Assembly (NCBI GenBank): GCA_945619025.1
Contig: CALZBJ010000001.1
Coordinates: forward strand, 186,001-250,000
Source of the DNA: CALZBJ01 sp945619025
GTDB lineage: Bacteria; Pseudomonadota; Gammaproteobacteria; Cardiobacteriales; Wohlfahrtiimonadaceae
Direction: 5' to 3'
DNA length: 64,000 bases
How positions within the stretch are numbered: the stretch's first letter is position 1; each line of letters begins with the position of its first letter. This document shows, in pieces, positions 7,923-16,359 of this stretch. Made by a program: the position numbers and the translations under genes. The notes beneath the pieces are model-generated. The model did not search any database. It was not told the origin of the DNA and worked only from the letters and a program-made list of their open reading frames with translations.

Positions 7923-9455
7923 TTAGCGACGATGCTGTTGCTGACGCTTTGGAAGCGCGGCCAGTTCTGGAGAAATCTCCTCAACCTTGGGCTCAGGACG
8001 CTCGCCCAAATACTTTGGCCAGCCCTTAATTCCGGTGCGAGAAAAGTCATCGGCCATCGCGCGGATAATGCTCTCTTTGGGATCTTTTTTCCGTTCAACT
8101 AAATAACGAAATACCGAGCGAAATAACCGATCAAGCGAGATACTATGGGTGCGTTTCAGTTCCGCATAGAGCGCATGAGAGAGCGCCCGAAACTCAGCAA
8201 ACGCATCCTCTTTTAAAATTAGGGGAAGCGTCGTTTGAAAGCGTCCCGAGTTTGAAATAAGATCCCAAAACTTCGCAAATCGCTCCAGTTCCTGCACCAC
8301 TAAAAAGGGCATATTGCGATTTTCGAGCACCGAATATGGCGGCTCTTGGCTATATTTAAATTGATATTCCGTCGTGTGACGAATAATCGGCGTCCCTTTT
8401 AAACGCTTTAAAATCCCCACTTGAATCTCTTGCGGATCCCACGACCAGAGCTCATTAAAGCCCTTGCCAAATTCGTCGATCGTCTCATCGGGAAGCCCGA
8501 CAATGAGATCCACATGAAGATGGACATCGGTATGATTGGAGAGCCAGCTGATATTTTCTTTCGCTTTAACAAGATCAGTGCGGCGCGAAATGAGTTTTTG
8601 CGTGACCGGATTGAGCGTCTGAATCCCCACCTCAAATTGCATTGAGCCATCCGGGAATTCTAAAATCTTCGCTTTAAGCTCATCGGAGATCACATCGGGC
8701 ACTAATTCAAAGTGCAAAAAGAGCGGATCTTCGGGATTTTCTTCAATTTTATCTAAGAAGAAATCTAAAATCGCGAGGGTAAAATCTTTTTTAAGATTAA
8801 AAGTGCGATCGATAAATTTAAATTGGCGCAACCCACGCTGATAGAGCGAATCCATCGCGTCCAAAAACGGTTCAAGCGGAAAACGCCACGCTGTTTTATC
8901 TAGGCTCGACAAACAAAACGCACATTTATAGGGACACCCGCGCGACGCCTCAACATAGACGGTGCGATGGGCAATGTCCTCATCGGTATAGAGATGATAG
9001 GGAAGTTTAATTTGATCGAGCGGTGGCTGTTTGCCAATGATCACTTTTTCAGGATGCGGGGTTTTATCGATAAAAATCGAACGGCAGAGCTCATAAAAAC
9101 TCACATCGCCCCAACCGGTAATGAGATAATCGGCGGCATTAAACACCTCCGTATCTCGATATTCATAGGAGACTTCCGGCCCGCCAATGGAAATAATCAG
9201 CTCCGGCATCAATTCGCGCAGATCTTTAATGAGCGAAGTAGTTTCGAGGAAGTTCCAGATATAGATGCCAAAGGTAACCATTTTCGGCGAGTGCCGATAG
9301 ATCGCCTCAAGCATCTCTTCTTTATTTTGCGAAATGGTGAATTCTAAAATTTCCGCGCGCGATTCAAGCTCGCCAAGGTTCGCTTTAAGATAACGCAGCC
9401 CGAGCGAAGCGTGAGTATATCGCGCATTAAGCGTAATTAAGAGAATGTCCGCCAT
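7923..9455 (-). CDS. B12-binding-domain radical SAM protein with DUF4080
   Basis: A 510-aa protein with an N-terminal Rossmann-like cobalamin-binding domain (residues 1-140, ISIGGPEVSYE near 89-99) and a radical SAM barrel carrying the cluster motif C174-PYK-C178-AF-C181. A C-terminal DUF4080 domain and a basic tail follow. The cobalamin ligand motif DxHxxG is not evident, so cofactor binding is uncertain. Members of this group are widespread in gammaproteobacteria with no settled substrate. It sits between xpt and the permease on the same strand with a 15-nt gap from xpt. Confidence 0.85.
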   Translation of the reverse strand: MADILLITLNARYTHASLGLRYLKANLGELESRAEILEFTISQNKEEMLEAIYRHSPKMVTFGIYIWNFLETTSLIKDLRELMPELIISIGGPEVSYEYRDTEVFNAADYLITGWGDVSFYELCRSIFIDKTPHPEKVIIGKQPPLDQIKLPYHLYTDEDIAHRTVYVEASRGCPYKCAFCLSSLDKTAWRFPLEPFLDAMDSLYQRGLRQFKFIDRTFNLKKDFTLAILDFFLDKIEENPEDPLFLHFELVPDVISDELKAKILEFPDGSMQFEVGIQTLNPVTQKLISRRTDLVKAKENISWLSNHTDVHLHVDLIVGLPDETIDEFGKGFNELWSWDPQEIQVGILKRLKGTPIIRHTTEYQFKYSQEPPYSVLENRNMPFLVVQELERFAKFWDLISNSGRFQTTLPLILKEDAFAEFRALSHALYAELKRTHSISLDRLFRSVFRYLVERKKDPKESIIRAMADDFSRTGIKGWPKYLGERPEPKVEEISPELAALPKRQQQHRR

Positions 9456-9470
9456 ACGTCAAATCAAGGA

Positions 9471-10040
9471 TTAATCGATAAATTCGATTTCGTCATCTTT
9501 TAACGATTTAACGCGCACGAGCGATTCAACATTGATGTTGTGCTCTTCTAAACGTGAACGGCCCACTTGGAAACTTTTTTCGAGCACAAAGCCCATTCCA
9601 AAGAGGTTCGCGCCTGCTTGATCGATCAGATCTTTAACCCCAAGCGCCGCATTACCGTTGGCAAGGAAGTCGTCAATAAAGACCACATTATCTTCACTTG
9701 AAAGGTATTCTTGGCTAATGCACACATCATAACGACGATCTTTCGTGAACGAATAGACCGATGAGGTGTACATTTTTTCCATGGTTTTTGGGGTTTTCTT
9801 TTTCACAAATACCACCGGAAGCTCAAGTAGATAACCGAGCATAATCGCCGGTGCAATACCGCTTGCTTCAATCGTGATAATTTTGTTAATGGGGAGATTT
9901 GCGAAACGTCTAACGAACTCGACCGCGATCGATTTCATTAAAATAGGATCCATTTGGTGATTAATGAAACTATCGACTTTGAGCGTGCCATCATCGAACG
10001 CAACACCATCTTTGATCACTCTATCTTTTAAAACTTTCAT
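9471..10040 (-). CDS. xpt: Xanthine phosphoribosyltransferase, Bacillus type
   Basis: Salvages xanthine to XMP using PRPP. The 189-aa length, N-terminal KVLKDRVIKDGVAF, ITIEASGIAPAIMLGYLL, KKKTPKTMEK loop and the PRPP motif VVFIDDFLANGNAA (an FIDDFLANG variant of the usual VDD pattern) are those of Bacillus subtilis Xpt, not of enterobacterial Gpt. The ATG at 10040 is 38 nt downstream of the tRNA-Ile2 3' end, so expression may depend on the tRNA promoter. No purine riboswitch is visible, unlike in Firmicutes. Confidence 0.93.
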   Translation of the reverse strand: MKVLKDRVIKDGVAFDDGTLKVDSFINHQMDPILMKSIAVEFVRRFANLPINKIITIEASGIAPAIMLGYLLELPVVFVKKKTPKTMEKMYTSSVYSFTKDRRYDVCISQEYLSSEDNVVFIDDFLANGNAALGVKDLIDQAGANLFGMGFVLEKSFQVGRSRLEEHNINVESLVRVKSLKDDEIEFID

Positions 10041-10078
10041 GTGAGACCTAAGGGGGAAGATTGACAGATTAGGTAGGA

Positions 10079-10155
10079 TGGTGGGCCTTGCTGGAATCGA
10101 ACCAGCGACCGCTCGATTATGAGTCGAGAGCTCTAACCAACTGAGCTAAAGGCCC
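10079..10155 (-). tRNA. tRNA-Ile2 (CAT anticodon, lysidine-type)
   Basis: A 77-nt cloverleaf with encoded CCA; the anticodon loop is CTCATAA within stem CTCGA/TCGAG. CAT anticodons belong to initiator Met, elongator Met or Ile2. The acceptor begins GGGCC, giving the C4-G69 and C5-G68 pairs that TilS uses to recognise tRNA-Ile2, and the anticodon arm resembles E. coli Ile2. The alternative is elongator Met. It follows tRNA-Val by 4 nt, so the two are one transcript. Confidence 0.85.
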
Positions 10156-10159
10156 AAAT

Positions 10160-10236
10160 TGGTAGGCATAATTGGATTCGAACCAACGACCCCCACCATG
10201 TCAAGGTGGTGCTCTAACCAGCTGAGCTATATGCCT
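10160..10236 (-). tRNA. tRNA-Val (GAC anticodon)
   Basis: A 77-nt cloverleaf with encoded CCA. The acceptor AGGCATA pairs with TATGCCT, the anticodon stem CCACC/GGTGG encloses TTGACAT with anticodon GAC, and the T-arm has GGTTCGAATCC. It reads GUC and GUU codons. First gene of the tRNA-Val/tRNA-Ile2 transcript. Confidence 0.95.
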
Positions 10237-10252
10237 ACTGTAAAGGCGTTAA

Positions 10253-10281
10253 ATTATATAACGTCCGAGCTCTGTAATCAA
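10253..10281 (-). promoter_or_regulatory. Strong promoter for the tRNA-Val/tRNA-Ile2 operon
   Basis: The -10 is TATAAT (10253-10258) and the -35 TTGATT (10276-10281), with a 17-bp spacer, 16 nt upstream of tRNA-Val. xpt may be read from it. Confidence 0.7.
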
Positions 10282-10449
10282 GACTTTTATGCCCTTTTAT
10301 CAAAAATCGAACAATGCATTCAAATTTCTAATTTGTCATCCGATTCGTGCTGAATTCGGAGTAACAATTCAAAGTGCAACCTGTTAAAATACAGTAGGTC
10401 TATATTGTTACACATTTTTTTATATTTTCAACTGTTATTAGGATTGTCG

Positions 10450-11988
10450 ATGACAAAAAAAACAAAAAGAGGCTGGCTTAGCCGATTATTTGGCGGTTCT
10501 TCAAAAGATGAAGCCCCTGAAGTTGTAGAAGATTCAGTCAAAAATGATGCCGATTCTGCGCCCGTTTCAGATGAAAAAGAGGTTTCAGACGCCCCTTCTT
10601 CCCAAGATACTAAAGCGGAAACTGCGCCTAAAACGATCACGCCTGAACCAGATTCATTCGAATCATCGCCCGAAACAGTCAATGAGGCTGAACAAGTTTT
10701 AGACAAAACTCTCGAAGAGATGAGCGAAACGGAATCCCCTCGCGATCTTAATGCATTTGCCAATGAGCTCACCGATGCATTTATGTTTGATGATCCCGCT
10801 GATGATAATACAGATGAAGAAGAGGAGTCAGAGGACGATCTAGAAGCTCCCGAAGATGATTCTGACGATGTAATTATCGAGATTGAAGAAATTCAGGACG
10901 AGCCATCAACACCTAAGCCTGTTGCCGAAGCTCCAGATGAACCCACTACTATCGAGCCTGCAGTAGAGCCGGAAACAATAGTAGAGGCAGAAGCAGTAGC
11001 CGAGGTTGACTCCGAACCTGAAATTCCTGCACCCTCACAAGAAACCCAAGAAAAACCGAAAAAACAGGGCTTTTTTGCACGCCTTAAAAAACAGCTCGCC
11101 AAAACAAGCGCAGGCCTTACCGAAGGCTTTGCCGATCTCTTCTTAGGGAAAAAAGAGATTGACGATGAGATTTTAGAAGAGCTCGAAACGCGCCTTCTCC
11201 TTGCAGATGTTGGCATTAACGCCACCGAACGCATGCTTGAATCGATCCGCGAAGAGGTTTCGCGTAAAGCGTTATCAAATCAAGATGAACTTTTTAAAGC
11301 ACTCAGCCACAAGATGGAAGAGATTTTAACACCTGTGGAAGAGCCTCTTGTGATCGACGATGCTAAAGCGCCCTATATTATCTTAATGGTGGGCGTTAAT
11401 GGCGTAGGCAAAACGACCACCATCGGAAAATTGGCGAAAAAATTCCAAGCTGAAGGTAAATCTGTCATGCTTGCCGCTGGCGATACCTTCCGTGCTGCCG
11501 CCGTTGAACAGCTCAAAGTATGGGGCGAGCGCAATCATATTCCTGTCGTGTCACAAAAAGATGGCGCTGACCCTGCCTCGGTGATCTTTGATGCGATCGA
11601 ATCGGCGAAAGCGAAAAAGGTCGATATCTTAATTGCCGATACCGCCGGTCGCCTCCATACCGATTCAGGCCTTATGAAAGAGCTTGAAAAAATTCACCGC
11701 GTCACAAAACGCTTAGATGAGACTGCGCCTCATGAAGTGATGCTCGTCGTCGATGCGGGAACCGGGCAAAACGCGCTCAATCAAGCCCGTCAGTTTAATG
11801 AATTTGTACCGCTATCGGGCATCTCATTTACCAAAATGGACGGAACAGCAAAAGGCGGAATTATCTTCGCCATTGCGGATGAGCTTAAGATTCCGGTACG
11901 CTTTATCGGCGTGGGTGAAGGGATTGATGACCTTCGTCCCTTTAACGCAAAAGAGTTTGTAGAAGCGCTCATTCAGTACAAAGCATAA
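10450..11988 (+). CDS. ftsY: Signal recognition particle receptor FtsY
   Basis: SRP receptor GTPase that docks ribosome-nascent chains at the inner membrane. From the ATG at 10450 it is 512 aa: a basic start (TKKTKRGWLSRLFGG), a long Glu/Asp-rich A domain to about residue 210, then the NG domain with GVNGVGKTTTIGKLA (G1), DTFRAAAVEQL, DTAGR (G3), TKMDGTAKGG (G4) and a closing GVGEG...F. A TTG 45 nt upstream is in frame but would add a hydrophobic stretch foreign to the family; the ATG matches E. coli-type N-termini and has AGGA upstream. ftsE and ftsX are not adjacent; a terminator follows. Confidence 0.96.
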   Translation: MTKKTKRGWLSRLFGGSSKDEAPEVVEDSVKNDADSAPVSDEKEVSDAPSSQDTKAETAPKTITPEPDSFESSPETVNEAEQVLDKTLEEMSETESPRDLNAFANELTDAFMFDDPADDNTDEEEESEDDLEAPEDDSDDVIIEIEEIQDEPSTPKPVAEAPDEPTTIEPAVEPETIVEAEAVAEVDSEPEIPAPSQETQEKPKKQGFFARLKKQLAKTSAGLTEGFADLFLGKKEIDDEILEELETRLLLADVGINATERMLESIREEVSRKALSNQDELFKALSHKMEEILTPVEEPLVIDDAKAPYIILMVGVNGVGKTTTIGKLAKKFQAEGKSVMLAAGDTFRAAAVEQLKVWGERNHIPVVSQKDGADPASVIFDAIESAKAKKVDILIADTAGRLHTDSGLMKELEKIHRVTKRLDETAPHEVMLVVDAGTGQNALNQARQFNEFVPLSGISFTKMDGTAKGGIIFAIADELKIPVRFIGVGEGIDDLRPFNAKEFVEALIQYKA

Positions 11989-12009
11989 GTTAAATCAGAC
12001 GTAATACCG

Positions 12010-12051
12010 CCTCGATTTTGGATGATACTCAATCAAAATCGGGGCTTTTTT
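12010..12051 (+). terminator. Rho-independent terminator after ftsY
   Basis: The 10-bp stem CCTCGATTTT/AAAATCGGGG, with one G-T pair, is followed by C and six T residues, 21 nt past the ftsY stop. Confidence 0.9.
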
Positions 12052-12121
12052 ATGGCTGTTTTTCATCGATTCTTAACCATTCTCAAACAATTCCATACGA
12101 TTTCTCGCATTTAAACGCTTT

Positions 12122-12152
12122 TTGAACGATAATCCACTCAATGTAATATAAT
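12122..12152 (+). promoter_or_regulatory. Candidate promoter for the NadE-like gene
   Basis: TTGAAC (12122-12127) is followed by overlapping -10 candidates TAATAT (16-bp spacer) and TATAAT (19-bp spacer, ending 12152), about 80 nt before the start codon. Confidence 0.4.
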
Positions 12153-12231
12153 GATAATAAGAATAATAACCTATAAAAACATATATTTTAATGTTGATAT
12201 TCATTGACGATCCGTCAATAAAGGTAAAAAG

Positions 12232-13839
12232 ATGACATTAACCATTGCAGTGACCCAATTGAAAACCGTACCGGGACAGATTGAGTATAATAAAAAGCGC
12301 ATTTTAGCCGCGATCACGCAGGCGAAACAATCGAATGCCGATATTATCCTCTTCCCTGAGCTGACGATTTCAGGCTATGGGGCCGGCGATTATCTCTTAA
12401 AACCTAAGTTTATCGATGCGGTTCGCGAGGCGCTGTATGAAATTGCCAATCATTCCACCGATATTGTGACCGTAGTCGGCTTTCCTGAGCGCGATCATCA
12501 CACGCTCTATAGCAGTGCAGCGATTGTTAAAAATGGACAAATCCTTGGGATTCACCGAAAAGGCACCCTCCCCTCCACCGAACTTGTGATGGAGAATTAC
12601 TACATCTCACCGGGCGATAAGCCTACAACCTTTACCATTAAAGGGAAAAAGATCGGGATCGCCATTAGTGAGGATTTCCTCGATCCAAATCGCTTACCAA
12701 AATGTGATGCCCTTCTGTTGATGAGTGCATTTCACTGGAGTAACCGCCGTCATCTCGTCAATCGCAACGCCTTTCAAACGACTGCAAAAACGATTCAAAC
12801 CCCGATCATTGTCTCCAATGCGCTCACCTCCTGTGATCAATTTATTTTCGCCGGGTATGCGATGGTGATTAACAGCAAAGGGGAGCAAGTTGGCGGGGGA
12901 AAACGCTTTAATGAGGGGCTCGTACTCTTTGATATCGACACCCTTAATGACCTACCCGCATTGGAAGTGCAAGAGCATTTAGAGGCAACGCTCTACCGCG
13001 CGCTGATGTTTGGCATTCAAGAGATGATCAATTATGTGCCGGAAGATAAGGTGACACTCTACATTGGAAAATGTTTAGAATCCCATCTTCTGTTGACGCT
13101 TGCCGTCGATGCGCTTGGGCCTGATAAAGTTTATCCGGTGCATTTCACCACCGTTGACGATCTCCCGAGCGATCTTGAAAACATTCGCTCCCTCTGTAAA
13201 CGTCTCAATGTGCGTCTTTACGAGTACGACATCAATAAAGATCGCTTACGTAATGCGCTCATCTCAAAACGGAAAGATACCTCAATCGATCCCCCGATTA
13301 ATTGGGCTGAAGAGAGCGTTGACCGCTATAAAAAAGGGCTCCTCCTTGCCTTTAGTGATCTACACAACGCCATTGTGCTAGGCCCGATTAATAAAACCCA
13401 AGTCAAACTCCAACTAAAAGGCCACGGAATGACGGCGGCCGGCCATTATATGCCTTTTATCGACCTATACCGCACGGACATTTTACGCCTTGCAGATTAT
13501 CGCGATATTGAAGGAAAACTCTTTAATAGAGAGGTGATGAACGGAGCAAAACGTGAGATTCTCCGCCACCCGAAAGTGTGCAATGGCGCTGAACTCTCCT
13601 TTAAAGAGATCGACCAGATTCTATTTCGCTATCTTGATCGCCGTGAAACGGAAGAATATATCTCCCAATTTGATCACGATCTTGATCTTGTCACTCGAAT
13701 CATTAAACAGATCGATACCAATAATCTCTATAATCGTTATCGCTTGCCAGGACCCTATTTCACCACGAAAGCACTGTCAAAATCATGGCATGATCTACAC
13801 CGAAAATATACCGGCGCACTTGCCGATCCGATTGAGTAG
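12232..13839 (+). CDS. NAD+ synthetase-like protein (NadE family) lacking both active sites
   Basis: A 535-aa protein co-linear with glutamine-dependent NAD+ synthetase: a nitrilase-type domain (1-240) followed by an ATP-pyrophosphatase-type domain (250-535, with AVDALGPDKVYPV intact). The nitrilase triad keeps Glu43 and Lys110, but the nucleophilic Cys is Ser146 in IAISEDF. The ATP loop normally SGGIDS reads GKCLES (279-284). The TGNKSE and YGDMAGG motifs are replaced (PINKTQ; then HGMTAAGH), and the conserved KPPSAEL region reads HPKVCNGAEL. The frame is full-length with a good AAGG ribosome binding site, so this is an expressed-looking pseudoenzyme, not a decayed gene. Function unknown; it is not likely to make NAD. 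Confidence 0.85.
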   Translation: MTLTIAVTQLKTVPGQIEYNKKRILAAITQAKQSNADIILFPELTISGYGAGDYLLKPKFIDAVREALYEIANHSTDIVTVVGFPERDHHTLYSSAAIVKNGQILGIHRKGTLPSTELVMENYYISPGDKPTTFTIKGKKIGIAISEDFLDPNRLPKCDALLLMSAFHWSNRRHLVNRNAFQTTAKTIQTPIIVSNALTSCDQFIFAGYAMVINSKGEQVGGGKRFNEGLVLFDIDTLNDLPALEVQEHLEATLYRALMFGIQEMINYVPEDKVTLYIGKCLESHLLLTLAVDALGPDKVYPVHFTTVDDLPSDLENIRSLCKRLNVRLYEYDINKDRLRNALISKRKDTSIDPPINWAEESVDRYKKGLLLAFSDLHNAIVLGPINKTQVKLQLKGHGMTAAGHYMPFIDLYRTDILRLADYRDIEGKLFNREVMNGAKREILRHPKVCNGAELSFKEIDQILFRYLDRRETEEYISQFDHDLDLVTRIIKQIDTNNLYNRYRLPGPYFTTKALSKSWHDLHRKYTGALADPIE

Positions 13840-13890
13840 ATCGTTTAGCTAGACTAGATTGTGAATATTAAAATATAATCACACAACATA

Positions 13891-13934
13891 AAAAACACCC
13901 AAAGAGTCATCCATCGATCCTTTGGGTGTTTTTA
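13891..13934. terminator. Bidirectional terminator between convergent genes
   Basis: AAAAACACCCAAAG (13891-13904) pairs with CTTTGGGTGTTTTT (13920 on), giving a long stem with T runs in both directions. It ends the NadE-like gene on the plus strand and the TPR-like membrane protein on the minus strand. Confidence 0.9.
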
Positions 13935-13954
13935 TTTAAATCTGAAAACGTAGC

Positions 13955-14845
13955 CTAATTGAGGCGCATGGTTTCTAAATAGCGTTTAAACTCATCTTCA
14001 AGTTGTAAGAGTTCGCGATGATTCGGCATCACCACTAACCCCACCTTAATAAAGGTTTCAGCATTGGTAAGATCCCCTTCGTAAAGCGCTTTTTGCGCAT
14101 TTTGGAAGTAGAGATTGGCAATGTCATGAAGCCCTGCTTTTGCCGTAGGATTATCCGCATCTAAAAAGAGCACTTGCGTATAGAAATAGTAGGCATCGTC
14201 ATGATTTACCCCAACATAACGCCCCTCTGACATCGCATGTTGCGCTTGACCGATAAAACTTTCAATCTGAACTTTCGCACGCTCTGTTTCAAAATCTTCA
14301 GCATTCGCATCATTAAGCGCGTCGCTACCAACCGAGGTGAGTGATAATTTAGGAAGCGAGCTTTGATCCGTTGCCGATTGTCCTTCGCTTTGCCCCGCTG
14401 TTTCCCCAACGCTTGAGAGTTTCAGATCAAAATCAGGGGCTTTGGCAATCTGTTCGATCTGCTCGAGCTCTTCCGCATTGATCTCCTCTTTCACCGGCGG
14501 CACATAGATATAACTTTGGCGCACCTCTTCAGGAATTTGCGGATTGAAAATCACCTGACCGTTATCCGTCGCTTGATCGAGCACATATTTTGGCAACCCT
14601 TGATGACGATTTTCACCGCCCACCATAATATAGGTCACAATGCCGAGCCCGAGCAGGATCATAAAGGTTAAAAATAGATTAAATCCTTGGAAAAAACCCC
14701 AGCCGAGCGATGAGCCCGATGCTTTGCGCTTCTTCTTGGGTTTACTCGCTTTTTTTTGCGCTTCCGGACTCTGCTTTTGGCTCGCCGTGGTCACGCCATC
14801 AGTTTTGGCTTTAGGGGATTGCTTGGGCGGTGTAACTTTTAACAT
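13955..14845 (-). CDS. Membrane-anchored periplasmic protein with TPR-like C-terminus (unknown)
   Basis: A 296-aa protein I do not recognise. Residues 1-47 are Lys/Ser/Pro-rich and cytoplasmic; one transmembrane segment follows (about 52-73, FNLFLTFMILLGLGIVTYIM), then a low-complexity periplasmic linker, and a C-terminal helical domain (about 195-290) with repeats of the kind DAYYFYTQVLFLDADNPTAK and AEKALYEGDL-like TPR helices. It is the last gene of the minus-strand run kdsA-maf-this, 17 nt after maf. A scaffold or assembly role at the inner membrane is a guess based only on topology. Confidence 0.75.
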   Translation of the reverse strand: MLKVTPPKQSPKAKTDGVTTASQKQSPEAQKKASKPKKKRKASGSSLGWGFFQGFNLFLTFMILLGLGIVTYIMVGGENRHQGLPKYVLDQATDNGQVIFNPQIPEEVRQSYIYVPPVKEEINAEELEQIEQIAKAPDFDLKLSSVGETAGQSEGQSATDQSSLPKLSLTSVGSDALNDANAEDFETERAKVQIESFIGQAQHAMSEGRYVGVNHDDAYYFYTQVLFLDADNPTAKAGLHDIANLYFQNAQKALYEGDLTNAETFIKVGLVVMPNHRELLQLEDEFKRYLETMRLN

Positions 14846-14862
14846 ATCAACTCAACATCTCA

Positions 14863-15504
14863 TCAGTTTTTAGCAATTTGAATGGGGTAATTATACCCTA
14901 ACTCGGCGAGCGCTTCCCTTAATTCATAGAGCGGCAGTCCCATAATGGCATGAAATGAGCCTTCAATCTTTTCGATCATCGGCGCCATTAGTCCTTGGAT
15001 CGCGTAGCCACCGGCTTTATCCTGTGGCTCGCCAGTTTCCCAATAATACTCAGCAAATCCATCAGGCAGCGTCATAAAGGTCACATGATTTTCGCTTAAT
15101 TTAATGGAAGAACGCATCGCGCCATCCTGATCATCCTCAATGCCATAAAGTGCAATCGCTGAATAAACAATATGCGTGCGCCCTGAAAGACGCGCCATCA
15201 TCGCTTTAAAATCAGCAAAATCGACCGGCTTGCCTAAAATCTCATCATCAATCGCAATCGCGGTATCTGAGGAGAGTAATAACTCATGGCTCTTTAACGC
15301 TCTTCCCTTTTTTTTAAGCGTCTCTAACGCAAGCTCCGCTTTGCCGCGCGCCATCGCTAAGACATAGGTTTTAGGATCAGTAAAAGGCGCAGTATCTTCG
15401 TCGATCTGCGCCTTTAATACCTCAAAGGGCAATCCCATCAACGCGAGAAGCTCTCGGCGGCGTGGGGATTGCGAGGCTAAAATAATGTGAGGAACCGTGT
15501 CCAA
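14863..15504 (-). CDS. maf: Maf/YhdE-type nucleoside triphosphate pyrophosphatase
   Basis: House-cleaning pyrophosphatase, probably acting on dTTP/UTP and modified forms. Signatures are LASQSPRRRELL at the N-terminus, the SSDTAIAIDDEILGKP segment with the catalytic Asp, and DKAGGYAIQG...IEGSFHAIMGLPLYE, which fits the YhdE (GYxIQG) branch rather than YceF. The length of 213 aa is slightly above the family norm. Initiation appears to be at TTG (15504), directly after the kdsA TAA, with AAGGA in the kdsA end; no in-frame ATG precedes the essential SPRR motif. Translationally coupled to kdsA. Confidence 0.9.
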   Translation of the reverse strand: MDTVPHIILASQSPRRRELLALMGLPFEVLKAQIDEDTAPFTDPKTYVLAMARGKAELALETLKKKGRALKSHELLLSSDTAIAIDDEILGKPVDFADFKAMMARLSGRTHIVYSAIALYGIEDDQDGAMRSSIKLSENHVTFMTLPDGFAEYYWETGEPQDKAGGYAIQGLMAPMIEKIEGSFHAIMGLPLYELREALAELGYNYPIQIAKN

Positions 15505-16317
15505 TTATAATCCTTTTACAATGGCATCAATCGCTTTAATCTGAGTTAACAGTGCTTTCATCTCAGAAAGAGGCATCGAGTTTGGCCCATCTGAAAGCGC
15601 TTCATCAGGATTTGGGTGCGTCTCCATAAAAAAGCCCGCAACACCAACCGCTGCCGCAGCACGCGCAAGTGGCGGAACAAATTCACGTTGCCCACCTGAA
15701 GATGTGCCTTGCCCGCCCGGAAGCTGAACCGAATGGGTTGCATCATAAACAACGGGACAGCCCGTTTCTTTCATAATTTCGAGCGAGCGCATATCAGAAA
15801 CTAAATTATTATAGCCAAAGCTGACACCGCGCTCACACACCATAATTTCATCATTACCGACGCTACGCGCTTTTTGCACCACATGTTTCATATCCCAAGG
15901 CGCTAAAAATTGCCCTTTTTTGATATTCACCGGCTTCATTGTCCGCGCCACATTTTGAATAAAATTGGTTTGACGGCATAAAAACGCAGGCGTTTGCAGA
16001 ACATCCACAACGGATGCCACTTCATCGAGCGGGGTATCTTCATGCACATCGGTCAAAATCATCACGCCGAGCTCTTTTTTCACTTTCTCTAGAATCGCAA
16101 GCCCCTTTTCAAGACCCGGACCACGATAGCTCTTTTCAGAGGAACGATTCGCTTTATCAAACGAGGATTTATAGATAAACGGAATGCCCAGCTCATCGGT
16201 GAGCTCTTTAAGCGCCGCCGCAACATCGAACGTCATCGCTTCGGATTCTACAACGCACGTTCCTGCAATGAGGAAAAAGGGGGCATCGTTACCAATCATC
16301 TCATAAAATTTACTCAT
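15505..16317 (-). CDS. kdsA: 3-deoxy-D-manno-octulosonate 8-phosphate synthase, metal-dependent type
   Basis: Condenses PEP and arabinose 5-phosphate to Kdo 8-phosphate for LPS inner core. At 270 aa, motifs include KSSFDKANRSS, RGPGLE, AFLCRQTNF, KKGQFLAPWD and CERGVSFGYNNLV. Cys21 (in AGTCVVES) occupies the position of Asn26 in the metal-independent E. coli enzyme, and His195, Glu232 and Asp243 complete the metal site; DATHSVQLPGG is also of the Aquifex type. The ATG at 16317 is preceded by GGAGAGCAAAG. maf starts at its stop codon. Confidence 0.95.
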   Translation of the reverse strand: MSKFYEMIGNDAPFFLIAGTCVVESEAMTFDVAAALKELTDELGIPFIYKSSFDKANRSSEKSYRGPGLEKGLAILEKVKKELGVMILTDVHEDTPLDEVASVVDVLQTPAFLCRQTNFIQNVARTMKPVNIKKGQFLAPWDMKHVVQKARSVGNDEIMVCERGVSFGYNNLVSDMRSLEIMKETGCPVVYDATHSVQLPGGQGTSSGGQREFVPPLARAAAAVGVAGFFMETHPNPDEALSDGPNSMPLSEMKALLTQIKAIDAIVKGL

Positions 16318-16359
16318 CTCTTTGCTCTCCTAGCCTCGTCTCGAATGCACATCGAGCCG

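Noticed and set aside
8967..9347. Long reading frame antisense to the radical SAM gene
   Set aside because: It is the complement of a well-conserved coding region, has no family signature, and lacks a ribosome binding site. Similar antisense frames elsewhere (for example 22584-22931, 30283-30471, 60484-61038) were dropped for the same reason.
10041..10160. Purine riboswitch upstream of xpt, as in Bacillus
   Set aside because: The space upstream of xpt is filled by the two tRNA genes, and no three-way purine aptamer sequence is present.
10405..10449. Upstream TTG start for ftsY giving a hydrophobic N-terminal extension
   Set aside because: The added residues do not resemble any FtsY N-terminus, there is no ribosome binding site before the TTG, and the ATG at 10450 begins with the usual basic TKKTKRGW segment.
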